DNA of 64,000 nt from Pyrrhosoma nymphula (GCA_963573305.1 OY754329.1:129753422-129817421); one strand, 5' to 3'; positions 10,729-23,530 are shown, numbered from the stretch's first letter. Numbers and translations are program-made. The notes: generated by a model from the letters alone, not told the origin.

Positions 10729-10908
10729 ATTCGAAAATAAACACTGGTACAAATTCCACACTTTTTATTCTCCGCCACCGACCATGGTATCAGCACATTA
10801 TGGCATCATCAGTGATGTCAGACCCTGATGACGGCACAATGTGCTGAAACCATGGTCGGTGGCGGATAATAAAAAGTGTTGAAGTTGCACCAGTGTTTAT
10901 TTTCGAAT
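10729..10908 (+). mobile_element. 180-bp fold-back element with hammerhead-like cores
   Basis: A near-complete palindrome. The terminal 20 bases are perfect inverted repeats: ATTCGAAAATAAACACTGGT (10729-10748) against 10889-10908. The inner arms match too, sharing CACTTTTTATT, TCCGCCACCGACCATGGT and CAGCACATT or variants. The centre (about 10803-10831) is short. The right arm holds CTGATGA (10825-10831), C, a GCACA/TGTGC hairpin, GAAAC (10846-10850) and CATGGTC. The left arm holds the same on the minus strand: CTGATGA (complement of 10806-10812), then a hairpin and GATAC. No ORF. The single-stranded form would fold into one long hairpin. Confidence 0.8.
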
Positions 10909-13309
10909 TATGGAGATCAGCTATACGAAGCACTATTGCTATCGAAAAGCATTATAATTAATTCTGACGATGTTTTGAAACTTGAATTGTCTGTAGACGG
11001 AGATGCAAAAACTATTAAAAATCTCTCCTACTGTGGAACAATATTTACTAAGCCAAAGTTTATGAGAGATCTTATTACCGTTATCGGAGGTGTTTTACCG
11101 AAACTGGGAGTTTTAGATGGAAGCTGGAATACCTTACACTAACCTTCTACAACTGAAGGCCCATGTCCCGATGCTATATTTCATCCTTCAACCCCCGGCA
11201 TACGTCTAACCCCTCTTCATCCCATTAAAAATGCCTATTCTCTTTCTTCCCCTCCCTTGCTTACCCAAAGGTCCTGCCATAATAAAGGTCAAAATAAGTA
11301 CGCAAACATAGGGAGAGCCATCAATTACGTATTTGTATCATCATAACGTAAAAATAAAATAACGCAATTGAACGTTTACATTCATGGTTGTTTAGAGACG
11401 TAATTTATTCCCCATAGTTGTGATAAAACTCGTAAAACCCATTAAAGTAGCTTCAAAGTGAGGAAAATTATTAAAATCGTATCCAAAAGCAATCGTTTTT
11501 TACAGTTTACCGCACTGATTCGATTTATTTAATCAATAACGCATCGCGGATCAAGGACAAAACTCACTCGAAGTTCATCCATCAATGATGATGGAATGAG
11601 CAGCATATAATTTCGCTCGTGTCACTACTCACGCACTGATGAACAAATCGGTATAACAAGCGGGTCATTAGAAAGCAACAGCTTAACCTGCTTTTGTAAC
11701 AAATGGATTTTCATATTAATTAAGGCCGCTCCGTCGTAAACATATCCATCGAACCGGCAGATTCCACAGTTCCTTAAATTACGCCAGATAAGACGAGACA
11801 CAGAAAACATCTCAGGCGAATTTTAAGAATCCTCTGAAAGACGTCGCCCTGATGGACGTGGTTAACCAATTAAATTGTCGAGGGCAACGATAAAACTTCA
11901 TTCCTTGATAGGAATTTGGGAAATCATTTGGTTAAAAAAATCTTAAAAGAATTTCACCCAATTTAGTATGTCAGGAAAATGTCGAGAAACTTCTGAGGAA
12001 AATAATGAATATGATTTTTAAAAGGTATGGAAAAACACAAATAAATAGAAGGCGGAGAAAAAGAGGAAAAAAGCACAGGAAACTCTCCAGGAATTTCAAT
12101 AAAGAGTGGGAAAGGCCGTACGCAGAGTTATGCGAAGAATAAATATGAAAAATGGGAAGATTTAAAGGCGATGGACGGGGTGACTAAAGAAAAGCCTGGG
12201 AAAAGATTAAAATGAGGGGAAAAATTCAAAAATTACGGATAGCAGATAACTTTCCGATTGAATTAGAAAGGAATCCTTTTAATTGGTTGTTTGGATTAGT
12301 AGTTTGTCCAAAGAATAGTACTTTATCTGATAGTTAATTGGGTGTCACGTTGAGGATTTGAACCTCAAGAATTACGATGTGGAAAATCATTAGCAAGAAT
12401 GATCACCGGGCGAAAATTATAAGCTTATTTTTAATCCAAACTTTGGAGCTTTTTGGGATTTACACTTAATGAGATATTTATCTGTTGGCTTAGATGAGTA
12501 AAAGAGCTCAAAAATGGTATATTGGAGCATTTAACTTTGAGCCAACCGGGAAAGTCAAATATAAGTGCAATAGCCACGGAGTTGGTCTGATTAATAAAAC
12601 GTTTCCTTGATCACCCGAGTATGAGCAAGGGTGTTTAAATTACTTACGGTTAGACTTACGGTTAGAACTGAGAAAATATCGTAAAAGCCCAAACTGCACC
12701 AGTTAAATAAAGACGACAATTCTATCACGGAGAAAGTTAAGAACACAGATGGGATACATGTAATTCCAAAGAAAATGTTGCATAGCCACTAAATATTTGG
12801 GACAAAGTCATGAATTATTTGTTGCACATATGTAATTTGCAAATCTACGGGGAATTCATGACCTAATACGGAGAAATAGTTCTTAGGAGATGACCGAAGC
12901 AATGAGAAATGATTCTAATGAAAACAACATGAGACGCGAGCCCTCCACGACCAAGGAGAAAGTTGCCCAGGGATTGCAAGTGATGATATGAATACGACTC
13001 GATGAAACATTCATAGTCTTATGTAACTCCCAACTTTCAAGAATAAAGTTCACCCCACACTTACCAGTGAGCGGGAAATTAAAAATTTAACAATGAAAAT
13101 AGGAAACTTAATATTTTTCAAAATTCAGTTCCATAGGAAGACCCCGATCATTTACCAAGTTTCTCAAAAGCTGGGAGTACCGCTGATAATGAGCCACATT
13201 TATAACTCGAGAACAGGACTGTGTGCAATAAGTTATGCAAACGTAATGTCGGCACTTGTTTTTACATCCACCGAGGCAATAGTTCAAAAATGTAAATTCA
13301 TTTATCAAA
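10909..13309. other. gene-free AT-rich DNA
   Basis: No gene recognised. An 88-codon plus-strand ORF (10876-11142) begins inside the fold-back element and cannot be a native start. Its part after 10914 is unassigned. GAGATCAGCTATA at about 10914 also occurs at 10671, on the other side of the fold-back element. At 12345-12365 the minus strand can form a perfect tRNA-like T-arm (TTGAG, loop, CTCAA), see the separate entry. Confidence 0.5.
12340..12410 (-). repeat. possible tRNA-derived SINE fragment
   Basis: The minus strand reads TTCTTGCTAATGATTTTCC and then a T-arm-like TTGAGGTTCAAATCCTCAA, which contains a good pol III B-box (GGTTCAAATCC) inside a perfect 5-bp stem. A 3' acceptor-like CGTGACACC follows, but no matching 5' acceptor strand is present, so this is not a functional tRNA gene. 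The A-box part is unclear. It could be a SINE head or chance. Confidence 0.3.
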
Positions 13310-13375
13310 GTAATCCACCGGTTAAAGGTAGGTTTTAATGGAAGTCAGAAAAAATCCTTCATATGTTTACACATA
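13310..13375 (-). mobile_element. 3' end of the LINE family seen at 3838
   Basis: The plus-strand sequence GTAATCCACCGGTTAAAGGT, then AGGTTTTAATGGAAGTCAGA, matches 3841-3890 with few differences. Because 3838-3897 is the 3' untranslated part of a minus-strand LINE fragment, this is probably a very short, 5'-truncated copy of the same family. No coding part remains. Confidence 0.55.
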
Positions 13376-13794
13376 CCCCTAATTACTTGTAATATTTCAT
13401 TCAAATATCTTCATAATACGCGAAAGTTAAAGACACCTCGGTTTTAACATATCAACTTCCCGAAAATTATAGATACCTTTGCAACGGAGATAATTATCGA
13501 CACCTCGATATAAAATCGGTTACAACAAATGACTCCCTACGGGAGTACCAACGATCAGATTAGGTTTATAATGGATCACTGCTGGCATCGTATTCATCCA
13601 TAAAGGGTGTCTTTCCTTACTCTATTTCTCTTCATTTCGGGTAATTCCCGTCACTAGGATTGAGTACTAATTTAATTTTGTTTTTATAATAGAAGGTTCT
13701 GGTCGAAAAGGAAATACTGAGGATAGTAGGAGGTAATATTAAAAACATATAGTTGGCTCTAAAACACTTCAGAAGGACATAATTAGACGCTGAA

Positions 13795-14222
13795 CAGAAA
13801 AACGCACGCCACCATGCTGGTTTTGATTTTGGCGTCACTAGCCAGTAAACTCCAAACCGTATCCCTTTTGAATAAAATTAAACTTACCACATAATTTTTT
13901 TGAGTTATTACATAATTGCGGCGATCATTGAAGTAATAATGTGATAAAAATCCTTAATTTGCCGCTAAAGCCGGCGTCTTTGGCTATAAAAAAGTGCTCA
14001 TCAAGCATATACTCGCGGAATAATCTGCATATTTACTACCTTAATTTCGGTTTTCAATAGCTAATGCAAGTCATCAGCGAAAGCATGAATTTATTTTAAA
14101 CTTATTAAACAAAAGGTTGGAATTTAGTATTTGTTTTGACTCACATAGTCTCGGTGGAACCTCCTTAATTTTTTTTCTAGCGTACGAAATGTGTGACACA
14201 TTTGAAATCACGCTCAACAGAT
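13795..14222 (+). mobile_element. dispersed repeat family D, copy 1
   Basis: A ~430-base non-coding repeat. It begins CGCCACCATGCTGGTTTTGA, followed by GGCGTCACTAGCCAGTAAAC, and ends with TTTTTTCTAGCGTACGAAAT and GTGTGACACATTTGAAAT. A second copy with the same two ends and nearly the same length is at 44848-45303. The start also appears near 15045-15085 (ATGTTGGTTTAGATTATGAC) and an interior part (GGTGGAATTTAG or GGTTGGAATTTAG, then TTTGTTTTGAC) at 58860-59000. I infer a non-autonomous transposon of unknown class. Confidence 0.55.
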
Positions 14223-16265
14223 TAATCAGACGACAAAATTCAATTTCCAGCATCGATTTCCAGCAAGTTAATCACTGGCTCACCACCCTATTGTCACCGA
14301 CTCGATGTTTATCCTGCATCGAAGCTCGATCTTGGAAATTGCGGATCGCACAGCCAGCGAAATACTGCGAAAATAAAACACTCCCAGCGTCGTCGTCGGG
14401 AGGAACGTAGCATATCCACCGCCGCCACCACATGTATACACACAACTCTCAAGTCCCCACGGGGATTTCTTTTATCCCCAAATCGTCCCCAAAGGCCGCC
14501 GGCGCCTCGCCCTGGTGTATTGCACGGAAGAGAGGAATGAAGGAGGAAAAAATACATTTATACAGTCGGCGCTGCAAACCCACAACGCACGCCCCAAGGG
14601 CCACGGAGGCACAACGGTCCATTTCGTGGAGAGGACACGCACCAAGCGATTGAGGGCGGGGCGGAGAAAAGAGAGGTGGAAAGGAGATAAGGGATGGAAG
14701 GAAAGGAGGCCGTCTCAGCACTCAACTCTCCTTTCGACTGTTTTGACACGCGGCTCAGCTAAAAAGTTCACGGTCCGCGGAAGAGGAACGACTGGGTTGG
14801 GGAAGTGCGCCATTCGAATTTCAGCGTCGCGTTGCAATGTGTCTGTGGTATAGCAAAAGACGAGATAATAAAATGCAGATATCATTAAGTAGGGTGTGGT
14901 ACTGTTTTTTCTTTTAATTTTTGCAATTATAAGTTTATAAAGAAGAATATACCGATTAGAATCATTGGTGACGGTTAAAACGTTGTTAGCGATAAAATAT
15001 TTGAGAAAAACAGATGTATTGCCGAGCTGCAAAAAGCAAGAGGCTATGTTGGTTTAGATTATGACGTCACTTAGCCGTAAGATTGTGACTCCATCGTCAA
15101 AAATGTAAAAGAACATTACCTACTACAAGATCCGATACTGCAGCAACACAATAAGACACGATACCGCGTAGGTATTTTTTTAGGCCGAAGAATGTTTCGT
15201 GCATTTTAAATTATGCTTGATTGAGAAGTTAAAAGCTACACTTCAATTTAAAGCCTTTACTATCAGCAATCCTGCAGCAAGGTTGTAAGTGGTAGTTTGC
15301 TAACCCTCTCCCAGCACGACCATCCCTTCGACCCACCGTCACGTTAACTTTTTATGGTCGCTGCACGATCTTCAATTTCTGAAATCAGCGACACCCATAT
15401 CTCCTGGTGGCCATTGGTAATTTTCAGGCCGTGAAATCAATGATAGATGGAAATGTTCCGGTAGTTGTTTTGGTCTCCTGCTGCCATAGATCGATTATTT
15501 AAAATTATAGTCGAGATTATATTATTATGCGCTACAATATGAATAAAAATACCCCTTTCTCGCCAGGACAAGTTTAATGATTGTGTCAAAACATTCTAGG
15601 ACGACTCGAACCATACAGGGTTCCGTCTTGTGCTGGATAAGATATCGTATAATTAGGGCTTCAATTTATATGCTAATAAAAATAATTTCCATTGTGAAAT
15701 TTCTTGTTTGATACTATATATAACTTCTATTGCCGGTTATTTGCAACTAATTCTCCTCAGTTAAACGTGGCAATCAACCTTGAATTAAAGTTTAATAGGA
15801 AAATTGGATTTCCTTGTATTATATTTAGTTTTGTATTTTTTATTACAATATAACTTAATGTTCACTATCAGATAACAGTATATTATAAAGCATACATGCA
15901 ATCATGCATTCATTGGCCGTTCAATCCCAAGATTTGTTGACTGCAGCTCTCCATCCTTCCCTGTATAATGCTAGCTCCCTTACTCCATGCTAATTCTTCT
16001 ATTGTACTTTCGCCTTTATTTGATCTATGTATTTATCCCGCGGCCGTCCTCTTGGGAAATTTTTCAAAAAATTATATTCATCACAAATATATTGTACCTA
16101 AAGTTGTACTCAATTCATCTGGTTCTTCTTTACTGCTCAGAGTTTCATATGGTCCTTTCCTCTTCTACTCCTCTATATATTACAATAGAAACAGTCATTC
16201 GTGCTTGCAAGACTTTAATGTCTTGTGCTGGATCAAAAATATTGTGATACGGGGTTAATACGTAC
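14223..16265. other. gene-free DNA with a GC-rich patch
   Basis: 14310-14850 is GC-rich with several overlapping short ORFs (72-112 codons), none recognised. 15045-15085 holds a fragment of family D. The rest to 16265 is AT-rich and plain. Confidence 0.5.
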
Positions 16266-16795
16266 AAGAGGGACAGGATATAGGAAAGAAAAGAGGCTGA
16301 CTAACAAGGAAAGAACTGTCCACAGTTCAACCGCATGAGGAAGGGAGAGAGTTGGAATAAATAAGAGCAGTATAAGAGGCTTGCGCGGGGGAGATGAGAG
16401 AGGAGTGTGAAGAATGAAAAAGGGAAGTAGAAGGGAAGGATAGAAGGAGGAAAAGGAACGAGATAAGGGATGGAGAGAGAAAAGGCCTGGGGACGCAGAT
16501 AAGGGCGTAGGACGGAAAAGATAAGGACGCAGCGGAAGGAGAGGAGGGAGCGGAGAGGGGGTGGGTTCTGAATAACGGGGAGGGGAGGAGGTGCGGGGGT
16601 GTACAGAGTAGATAGTACAGTGAGCGAAGGAGAGCTGCACAACGAACCCCGCCCCTCCCCCTCCCCCCCCCCCCCGCTCCAAGAGTCCACCCTCATTGAG
16701 GGGAGGAGGTTGAAAGAGACGACGAAGGAAGAGGGAATGTAACACGAAATACGAAAGGGGAGAAAAAGAGAGAGAGACGGAGTTATTTTGGTGCT
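16266..16795 (+). other. purine-rich island with a 13-base C run
   Basis: G/A-rich on the plus strand from about 16266 to 16640, then a C-rich stretch with a C run at 16663-16675, then G/A-rich again. Two long minus-strand ORFs (170 and 177 codons) overlap here in different frames. Both translate to low-complexity leucine, serine and proline, typical of CT-rich DNA, and are not genes. Confidence 0.7.
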
Positions 16796-16844
16796 CCCAT
16801 CGTAAAATGACTTGTAGTTAGTGCAAAACATCATTAACTATTAA

Positions 16845-17090
16845 TTTAAATGGTTTCGGCCTAATTTTAAAAAGAAATATCTCGTCATTCTAATGATTAC
16901 AAAATGTTAGCCACCATTACCCGCTATTTTTCCAGATATTTTTTAAAAAGCCGGCTTTTACTAGGGCTATGATACGGCTGTGTGTTCTGGGAAGATATTA
17001 TTATTTCTTATTGCTTCTTAAAACGGCTAAAATTTTAAAATAAAATTCGAATGCGGCTTCTTTTATGAGAGGAGAAAAATATCTAACTAC
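16845..17090 (+). mobile_element. dispersed repeat family C, short copy
   Basis: Related to 57841-58481. The left part (TTTCGGCCTAATTTTAAAAA and later AAAATGTTAGCCACCATTA) matches the left part of that copy, and the right part (TTATTGCTTCTTAAAACGGC, TAAAATAAAATTCGAATGCG, then GAGAGGAGAAAAATATCTA) matches its 3' end. The middle is deleted. Non-coding. Confidence 0.5.
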
Positions 17091-17204
17091 CCCAAAATAA
17101 TGCTATTCAATTCACATTCTGGTTTCTCCTAAAAAAAGCCTTTCTTTGATTTGAACAAAACATTTTCTCATTTCTTTCCTCATTGCTTTTTTCGAAAGTT
17201 GTAA

Positions 17205-17470
17205 CTTGAAATAACATGGTGTTATATGCAACAAATGGTGAAAAATGGGAACAAACAGTATTTTTCTGTTCAATAGAATTTTAATTTTTATAAAAATTAA
17301 AGATTATAATCGAAGTCAACCAGGGAATATTAATAAATCCAAGGCACCAATCCATCTTAGTTATAACCTTATACGAACAGAATCTGAAGTCAAAATGGGT
17401 TAATTCAATAGAAATGGGGATGCAGTCGGCTACTATTCCTGGAAAGAGCATTCATTAACGTCGTCATTAA
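17205..17470 (+). repeat. dispersed repeat family G, diverged copy
   Basis: GTAACTTGAAATAACATGGT, GTTATATGCAACAAATGGTG, and later GTTAATTCAATAGAAATGGG with GCAGTCGGCTACTATTCCTG. The same series of phrases occurs at 24920-25205, 44610-44800 and 58560-58860, and in part at 23590-23690. Boundaries are approximate and no terminal repeats were seen. Confidence 0.45.
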
Positions 17471-20400
17471 CAATATGTAGATTATTCGTCGAATAATATG
17501 CATGATGCTTACCTTAACTTTGCTTTCTCCTTCTCAATTTTGTTTTGATTTTGCGCATGCCGTACTTTAATCTCACACATTTTGGGATCGTACATAAACT
17601 TCCCTACATAAGCATAAGCTATCTATCAGACCGTCATCATGTCTATGTTAAGTTCTTCATACTAGTATCCCCGTACGCCGAACGAAATTTCTATCACTAC
17701 CTCCCTAAACGGTGTTCAAAGAACATTCTACCGTTTCACTCTCTTCAATGAACCATCTTCTCTCATTGTGCTCCCTATTCACTTTTGCGACCCCCTCCAA
17801 AAATCCACTTACAACTGCACTTCTTCCTCTACCATCTTTATCACTAACTCGTTTTAGTTACCACCGAATAACAAATTAAATAACGTTATAACGTCCCAAT
17901 CTTATTCAACTACCAACTATTTGCTCCAGTTTAGTCCAAATTTGCTTCCTTCATACAATTTAGATTATTACTTTCAAGTGTCCACAAAAACAAAAAAAAA
18001 AATGACGTCGACGGTTTTCATCCTCAAATCGTATTCAAGACGCATTTCAAAAAAGGTGACGGCATGAATCTTTAAGTGATGCACGATTTCGGTTGATATT
18101 TTAAACTCACCCTCTCAAGAAAAAAAATACAACGTACGTACTACTACGGTTGGAGAAGAAAGCAGAGAACACCAGTTTCAAAATCCAATTTCCACCCGCC
18201 AGCAGAAAAAAAACATTAGGCTAATAAATGGCTTTCGTGGAACTCGGATAAGAAAATGAAATGAATACGAAAGGAAGACTTTCGGGAGCCATTGTTCTGA
18301 CGAAAAGAGGCATAGGTTTCCTTGGAACACGCCACGACCCTTGCGTCACTCGTGTCCATTTAATTATTCTACGTCATGCATGCAGACAAGCAAGTATTGG
18401 ACAATTGTTTTTACCCCCCCCAAACCGTTGTCTACACCAAAATTCTCTCCCCAATACCGAAATAGAGCCCTCAGACTGGTAGAATGAAACCAAGAGACCG
18501 CGTTGAACTCTTGGTTGCTCAAAAACTTGCTATTTGAATGAAAAACATCCGCCAGAGTTTCCATGGAAGGCAGGACAATAGATGAAGTGTTCTAGGGAGA
18601 AGCCCTGGAAAGGAATTTCCAAGGAGGCCAAGGGTGAAATGCGCTGAATAAGCCAGTCCAAGGCCGCACTCTAGAGCTAGGGCACCGGACACTAACATGG
18701 AGCTGTTAAGAAATGCTTACGTGATTAAAATGGGTTGCATGCAGAATTTCACTTAATTTAACAAATGCTGCCCGTAACTTGGATGTTGTTTCTGGGACAT
18801 TAAAAGAAGACAAATCTCGAGGTAAATAAAATGATTATAAATAGTATGGGAAATTGTACAGGTATTTTTCCCTCCATTAAAGTGCTATCTTTAGGGCCCA
18901 GCATTCGCTGCTTAATTAAAAAAATTGCATCGTAATTTGCATGCAGTATGTATGGTATGAAACGAAAAATGCAAACTCCTACAAGTTAATGGAGAAATAA
19001 AAGCTAAATCATTAACAAATGACAAAGTAACATAAGTGATAGATTCACTATCAATTTTTCATTTCCTTTCCTTTCCAAAAATTAGTTAACAAATTTCCAG
19101 CGGTAAGTCATGCAAACAATGAGCCGAACTCTGGCTTCAAAACAATGTTACAAGCATGATTTGTAATTTAAAACAATGCGTAACCTTTCGTGAAATAAGG
19201 AAACATAGATTTGTTCAAATACGTTTTAGAATAGCGTTCAATGTTTAAGAAAAACCAGTAATAAAGGACATCATCATGCGATATTATTACACGCATATTT
19301 TTCATGAAAAATACAACACAACGGTCAAAAAAAAGTCTTCAATGAAAGAAGGGCAACTTTAAATTCTCATTTGTGAGAACCATACAAGTACTAAATTATT
19401 TCTGAGAAGTACTGTTTGGTGAAAAGTCCAACAGACTTAAGAGGAGCCGATAGCTCGGTTCCTTTATGCATAATCAATGCAATTAATTCGCAGCATCCCG
19501 TACGATGCCGGGTCCTTCTGCTGGTTTTCCATTAAATAAAAGCAGTTTTCCATCGCTTGTGGTATGGATATTCACTCCAGAGTGACTTTCTTTAATAAAT
19601 ATGTAATTTCTGACACACAGATTGCATCAGGAATTTAAAGATAAGTAGTTCGTGTGCTTTTTCAACTATTTAAAAAAAACTAAATTAACTACTCACCGTA
19701 ATACAATTTACAAAATCGAAAAACACACACGTTCCTACACATTCAGTAAATTACTGAGAATTTCAGTCGCATGAGCCATTTAGATTTTGAGTCATTAGTA
19801 TCATTAATATAGATCATTCCCCACCAAAGAAAGCACTTGCAATTGAATCCCTAGTTTTTGAGTAATTAATATCACAATATTTACTTAGTTTTTTTTGCAG
19901 GTGCTTAAATTGAAAAATTGAATTATTATATGGCCTGATTACGACTTGCGAAAAAAACTTCCTTGCGCCGCATTGTGGAAACAGGACAGTTTTATTAACT
20001 AAGCATGCAAATGTGGTGATGAACTTCCCTAGAGGTCTGAAAACGTCTTTCCTGCCGTAGCAGGCCCATTCCTCGATTAAGCGGGGGTTCTTTGCTCAGA
20101 TGACGCCCCATTTACGCGCGGGGCCCGTAGCAAGTTAGCGCTCACGTCCGTCCGGCCTGATGAATTTGAAGGCTGTTGGAGAGGATGATCGATGAACCAA
20201 GTTCCGTCACAAGGAAAATTGGAGCAGCGCTCAGTAGAGTAGGTACACTCGAGGCCGGCCGATATAAAGGCTTCCATTATGCATGTAATGTTTGTTATCT
20301 CAGCGCTAACTGGGCGTCCATTAACGGTAGGCACGTATTCACATGTAAAAGATACCCGGGACATTATACGGGGCATAAAACTTCACTCATCAAATCTGGT

Positions 20401-20758
20401 AACAGCCCAGTCCTAAAGTTTAGGTGCCGCAGAAGTAGGACCACGGATTAAAGAACATAAATATGGAGAAGAGAAAATGAAGCCTCTGTTTTAAGGATCC
20501 ACCATGCATGGCTATCGTGAAGATTTATTCACCAACATTACTCGAAACGCTTTCGTGCTTGGCGAGTATATAAAAATGTGCCTCATTGAAATGTCACAGA
20601 TACGCAAATAACTCGTAAAACATTCAAATTATGGTTATACTAGTTCATAGGTTCAAGAATGATAAATATGAAGAATTCTTCGAGTGACTTATTTTACTCA
20701 CCACGAAGAACTGAGCAAGTAATTTCTTGCGTTAAGTTCAGTTATAGTTCCTCCGCTG
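17471..20758. other. gene-free AT-rich DNA
   Basis: No gene or clear repeat recognised in about 3.3 kb. 20077-20376 is GC-richer and has a 99-codon minus-strand ORF with six cysteines, unidentified. The bulk is plain AT-rich sequence with short A and T runs. Confidence 0.5.
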
Positions 20759-21313
20759 TTAAGGTGGCTGGAGCGGTAATCGTGGTTTATTGAGTGCACA
20801 TTTTTAACTTCCGTCTAAAAATAAGTCTAAAAACAGTTCGTGGACCAGATTTCACTCAAGTTTACGTGTTTATGCGTTGGAACTCACCACACATGCAGTA
20901 TTGGAAATGATACAAGAATTAGATTTTAGTTTTGTTTTCCTTAACTAAAGCATTTTATAACTTGAGTTTTCGGCGCGGAATCCCAAATTTAGACGTAATT
21001 ATATTGAACTATGATTTCGAATATTGGATAAGACGTGACACCGACATATTTGTTAGCAACAATTATAACAATGTGGAATGTATTATTTCGCGGTTAGAAG
21101 ATAATCTTTACATATGCAATCGAATTATTAAGAAATGTTTGTCATATGCCATAAGGCTACGTGTTAAATAGCATAGAATTGCCAAAAAAAAACAAATCGG
21201 TAGACGGTATGATTCAATTTTTTCACTTTGATCTACAGATATCACTAATAAGAACAGGTATGCAAAGTTTCACGCACATCTGCACATGCAAAAAAATCGC
21301 TACAACCACCTTA
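20759..21313 (+). mobile_element. ~0.5 kb TIR element (family A), copy 2
   Basis: The best-preserved left end of the family: TTAAGGTGGCTGGAGCGGTA. The right end reads ACAACCACCTTAG. Interior blocks line up with copy 1, for example TTGAGTGCACATTTTTAAC, ATGTATTATTTCGCGG or its variant, CATATGCCATAAGGCTACGT, GATATCACTAATAAGAACAG, and GTTTCACGCACATCTGCACA. A 79-codon ORF in the middle is not conserved in the other copies. Non-autonomous DNA transposon by inference. Confidence 0.65.
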
Positions 21314-23299
21314 GCTGAATCTGGAACGCCCACTGCGACCCTCCGTCAACATTTGCACAAGGAGTGCCTCACTTGTTTGTGGCCGAAGGCTACATGGTCG
21401 AAGAACGAACGAGCACGAGTATCGCCTGGTTGCCGAAGTCCCAGGAAACTTATTACTCCGCTGGAGATCGAAGATGCAAAAACATGATTACGGGAGGGAT
21501 GGACTCATCCGAACAGGAAACACAAAACAAAATCATTTGAAAGAACAAATCTGGAGGCCATCAGTGAATGGCAAAGAATGACCACTGCATAAACTGGGAG
21601 CTTGAACGGAAGACTTAGGAATTATCGTTACGATGAAGAAAGATCACCGGGAATTGAATGGAGGAGAAGACAATAGAAAAATTGTAAGTTTAATAGGTTC
21701 CGGAGGAAAAATATTGGTCAAGCGACAGTCCCTTCATTAATGCCTCTATTTTCAGCTTATTTAGGTAGTTTACGGAAGATTCCCTCTACTCAGAAATCAG
21801 ATCATATTAAAATTCAGGCAGTTGCAATAAGAATGAAGTAAATTTAATTGCGTAACTGACGAAAAGCTGCGTTTTCACGATTGAACCTCATAGTAATTAA
21901 TTAAAACTCCTACGCAACCGAAGATTTTTTCTTGCAATATTATAAAAAGTACTACGATGTGTAACAAAGTGATTTTTTTATTTTCATAAATAATTATGAA
22001 AACGGACGCATTACACACAGTTACATTTCTGATGCAATCTCTGCGACAAGAACTTATTTTTATTTGCGTATTCCAAGAGTGCACAGCCGTACCATATCCC
22101 ATGAAAACAGCTTCTATTATTTCGTAAATATCTCAAAAGTAGTACGGTAACTGACTGATTTTTTGGTATAACTAGATGAAAATGAACAACTGTAGAATCC
22201 TGTTAAATATAGATTCTAACTATGTAATCCAACCAGAATGAAAATTCCACTAACAGTAAGTGGAATCTACATACATGTAGTTTGATCTTCACTTCCAACC
22301 TTGATGGAACGACAACGATTTGATAAGCATTAAACCGTTACTTTCCGGAGGAAAATTTATTGAACTATATCAGGATTTCTCGGTCAGACTAACTCAACTG
22401 AATAAATCTAATCTAACTGAAAATTCTTTAAAGGCTTCACATATATTCTGCCTTACAGAGCTGGGTAGAATCATCTATTTATTCTCTGAAAATGTGTGTG
22501 GAGGAAGAACTGCGGCACGACAACGATCTTGGACGAGGTGGGCGGCCGGATTTTTGGGAACGAAAGGGAAACGACAGGAAGTGGAAAGGCGGCGCCGTCC
22601 TATTTTGCGGCCGGACGAAAATGAAATGGCACCTATTAATTCCCTGAGGGACACACCCTTCGAACGCTCGCGCATACGAGAAATATTAAAAATGGATGCT
22701 GGCAGGAGATCCCTAGAGGGCCAAAAAAGCAAAACGCACGGAAGGGAGCGTTTTTAATGAGATGAGGACAGAGAGAGAGAGAAAATGAGGAAAGAACGGA
22801 AAAGGTGGACAAGGTGACGTGCTGACGACCGTTCCTCTCTTCAGGTCGGCCCCAGGTCGGTACATGCATTATGCGAGAAGTTACTTACGAGATGAGCAGG
22901 AAGGGGAGAAAATTCACCCAACAGTTATTCTCGCAAGAGGGGTGCGTCCGAAAACACGCGAGGGTTTACACTCAACTCTGCCTAAGCTGGCTTCCCCGAA
23001 AAATGACTTAAATGTCATTTAATACACATTCAGGGGTAGGATCCATCGGTGTATTCACGGTGGGAAGGAACGTCACCGCACTCCCCCCTACACCCCCCTC
23101 CCCCACTCCCCTAGAATACATTTTGTTAAATTTGCTACATTAATGTATATAAAATATTAACAAACAAAATATCCTTAAATACTTCTGAAACGGTCAGAAA
23201 ATGCAGTTTTGTTGTTATATTTTCTTATATTTCCCGGATCCCGGAGCCCAGACCCTATCAAAAATATTCTGGACCTCCCCACCCCAGAGCGAAATTCTA
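21314..23299. other. gene-free DNA
   Basis: No gene recognised. There is a perfect small hairpin at 22244-22266 (ATTCCACT, seven-base loop, AGTGGAAT). 22480-22830 is GC/purine-rich with overlapping ORFs (the longest 145 codons, 22320-22757, plus), unassigned and rich in arginine. Confidence 0.5.
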
Positions 23300-23530
23300 G
23301 ATACACCGCACTGGTAGGATCACGATTACTTCTTTCGCGTTGTCGTTATAGTTATCCAAAACGCAAACCGCAAAAAGCCATCAATTATCACTAGTGATTC
23401 AAAGCACCCGACAAAATTTGAAGATTTACGATCACGTTTTCGCTTTTACGAGTACAAATGAAAAATAACAATTACGCGAACGCACGCGTTATGGAGATCC
23501 GTGATTGCGCCCCTAGCTACCTATAGAAAA
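23300..23530 (-). mobile_element. short TIR element (family B), copy 2
   Basis: Minus-strand copy of 2147-2393. Reading down from about 23515: AGGGGCGCAATCACGG, GCGTGCGTTCGCG, GTTATTTTTCATTTG, later GTTTTGGATAACTATAACGA and CAACGCGAAAGAAGTAATC. Its own two ends (AGGGGCGCAATCACGG and CTGGTAGGATCACGATT) are imperfect inverted repeats. Non-coding. Confidence 0.55.

Noticed and set aside
12340..12410. Functional tRNA gene on the minus strand.
   Set aside because: A good T-arm is present, but the acceptor strands do not pair and the D-arm is not recognisable. Kept only as a possible SINE scrap.
16233..16834. Two overlapping minus-strand ORFs of 170 and 177 codons.
   Set aside because: They overlap in different frames over a G/A-rich island, where stop codons are rare by composition. 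Low complexity.
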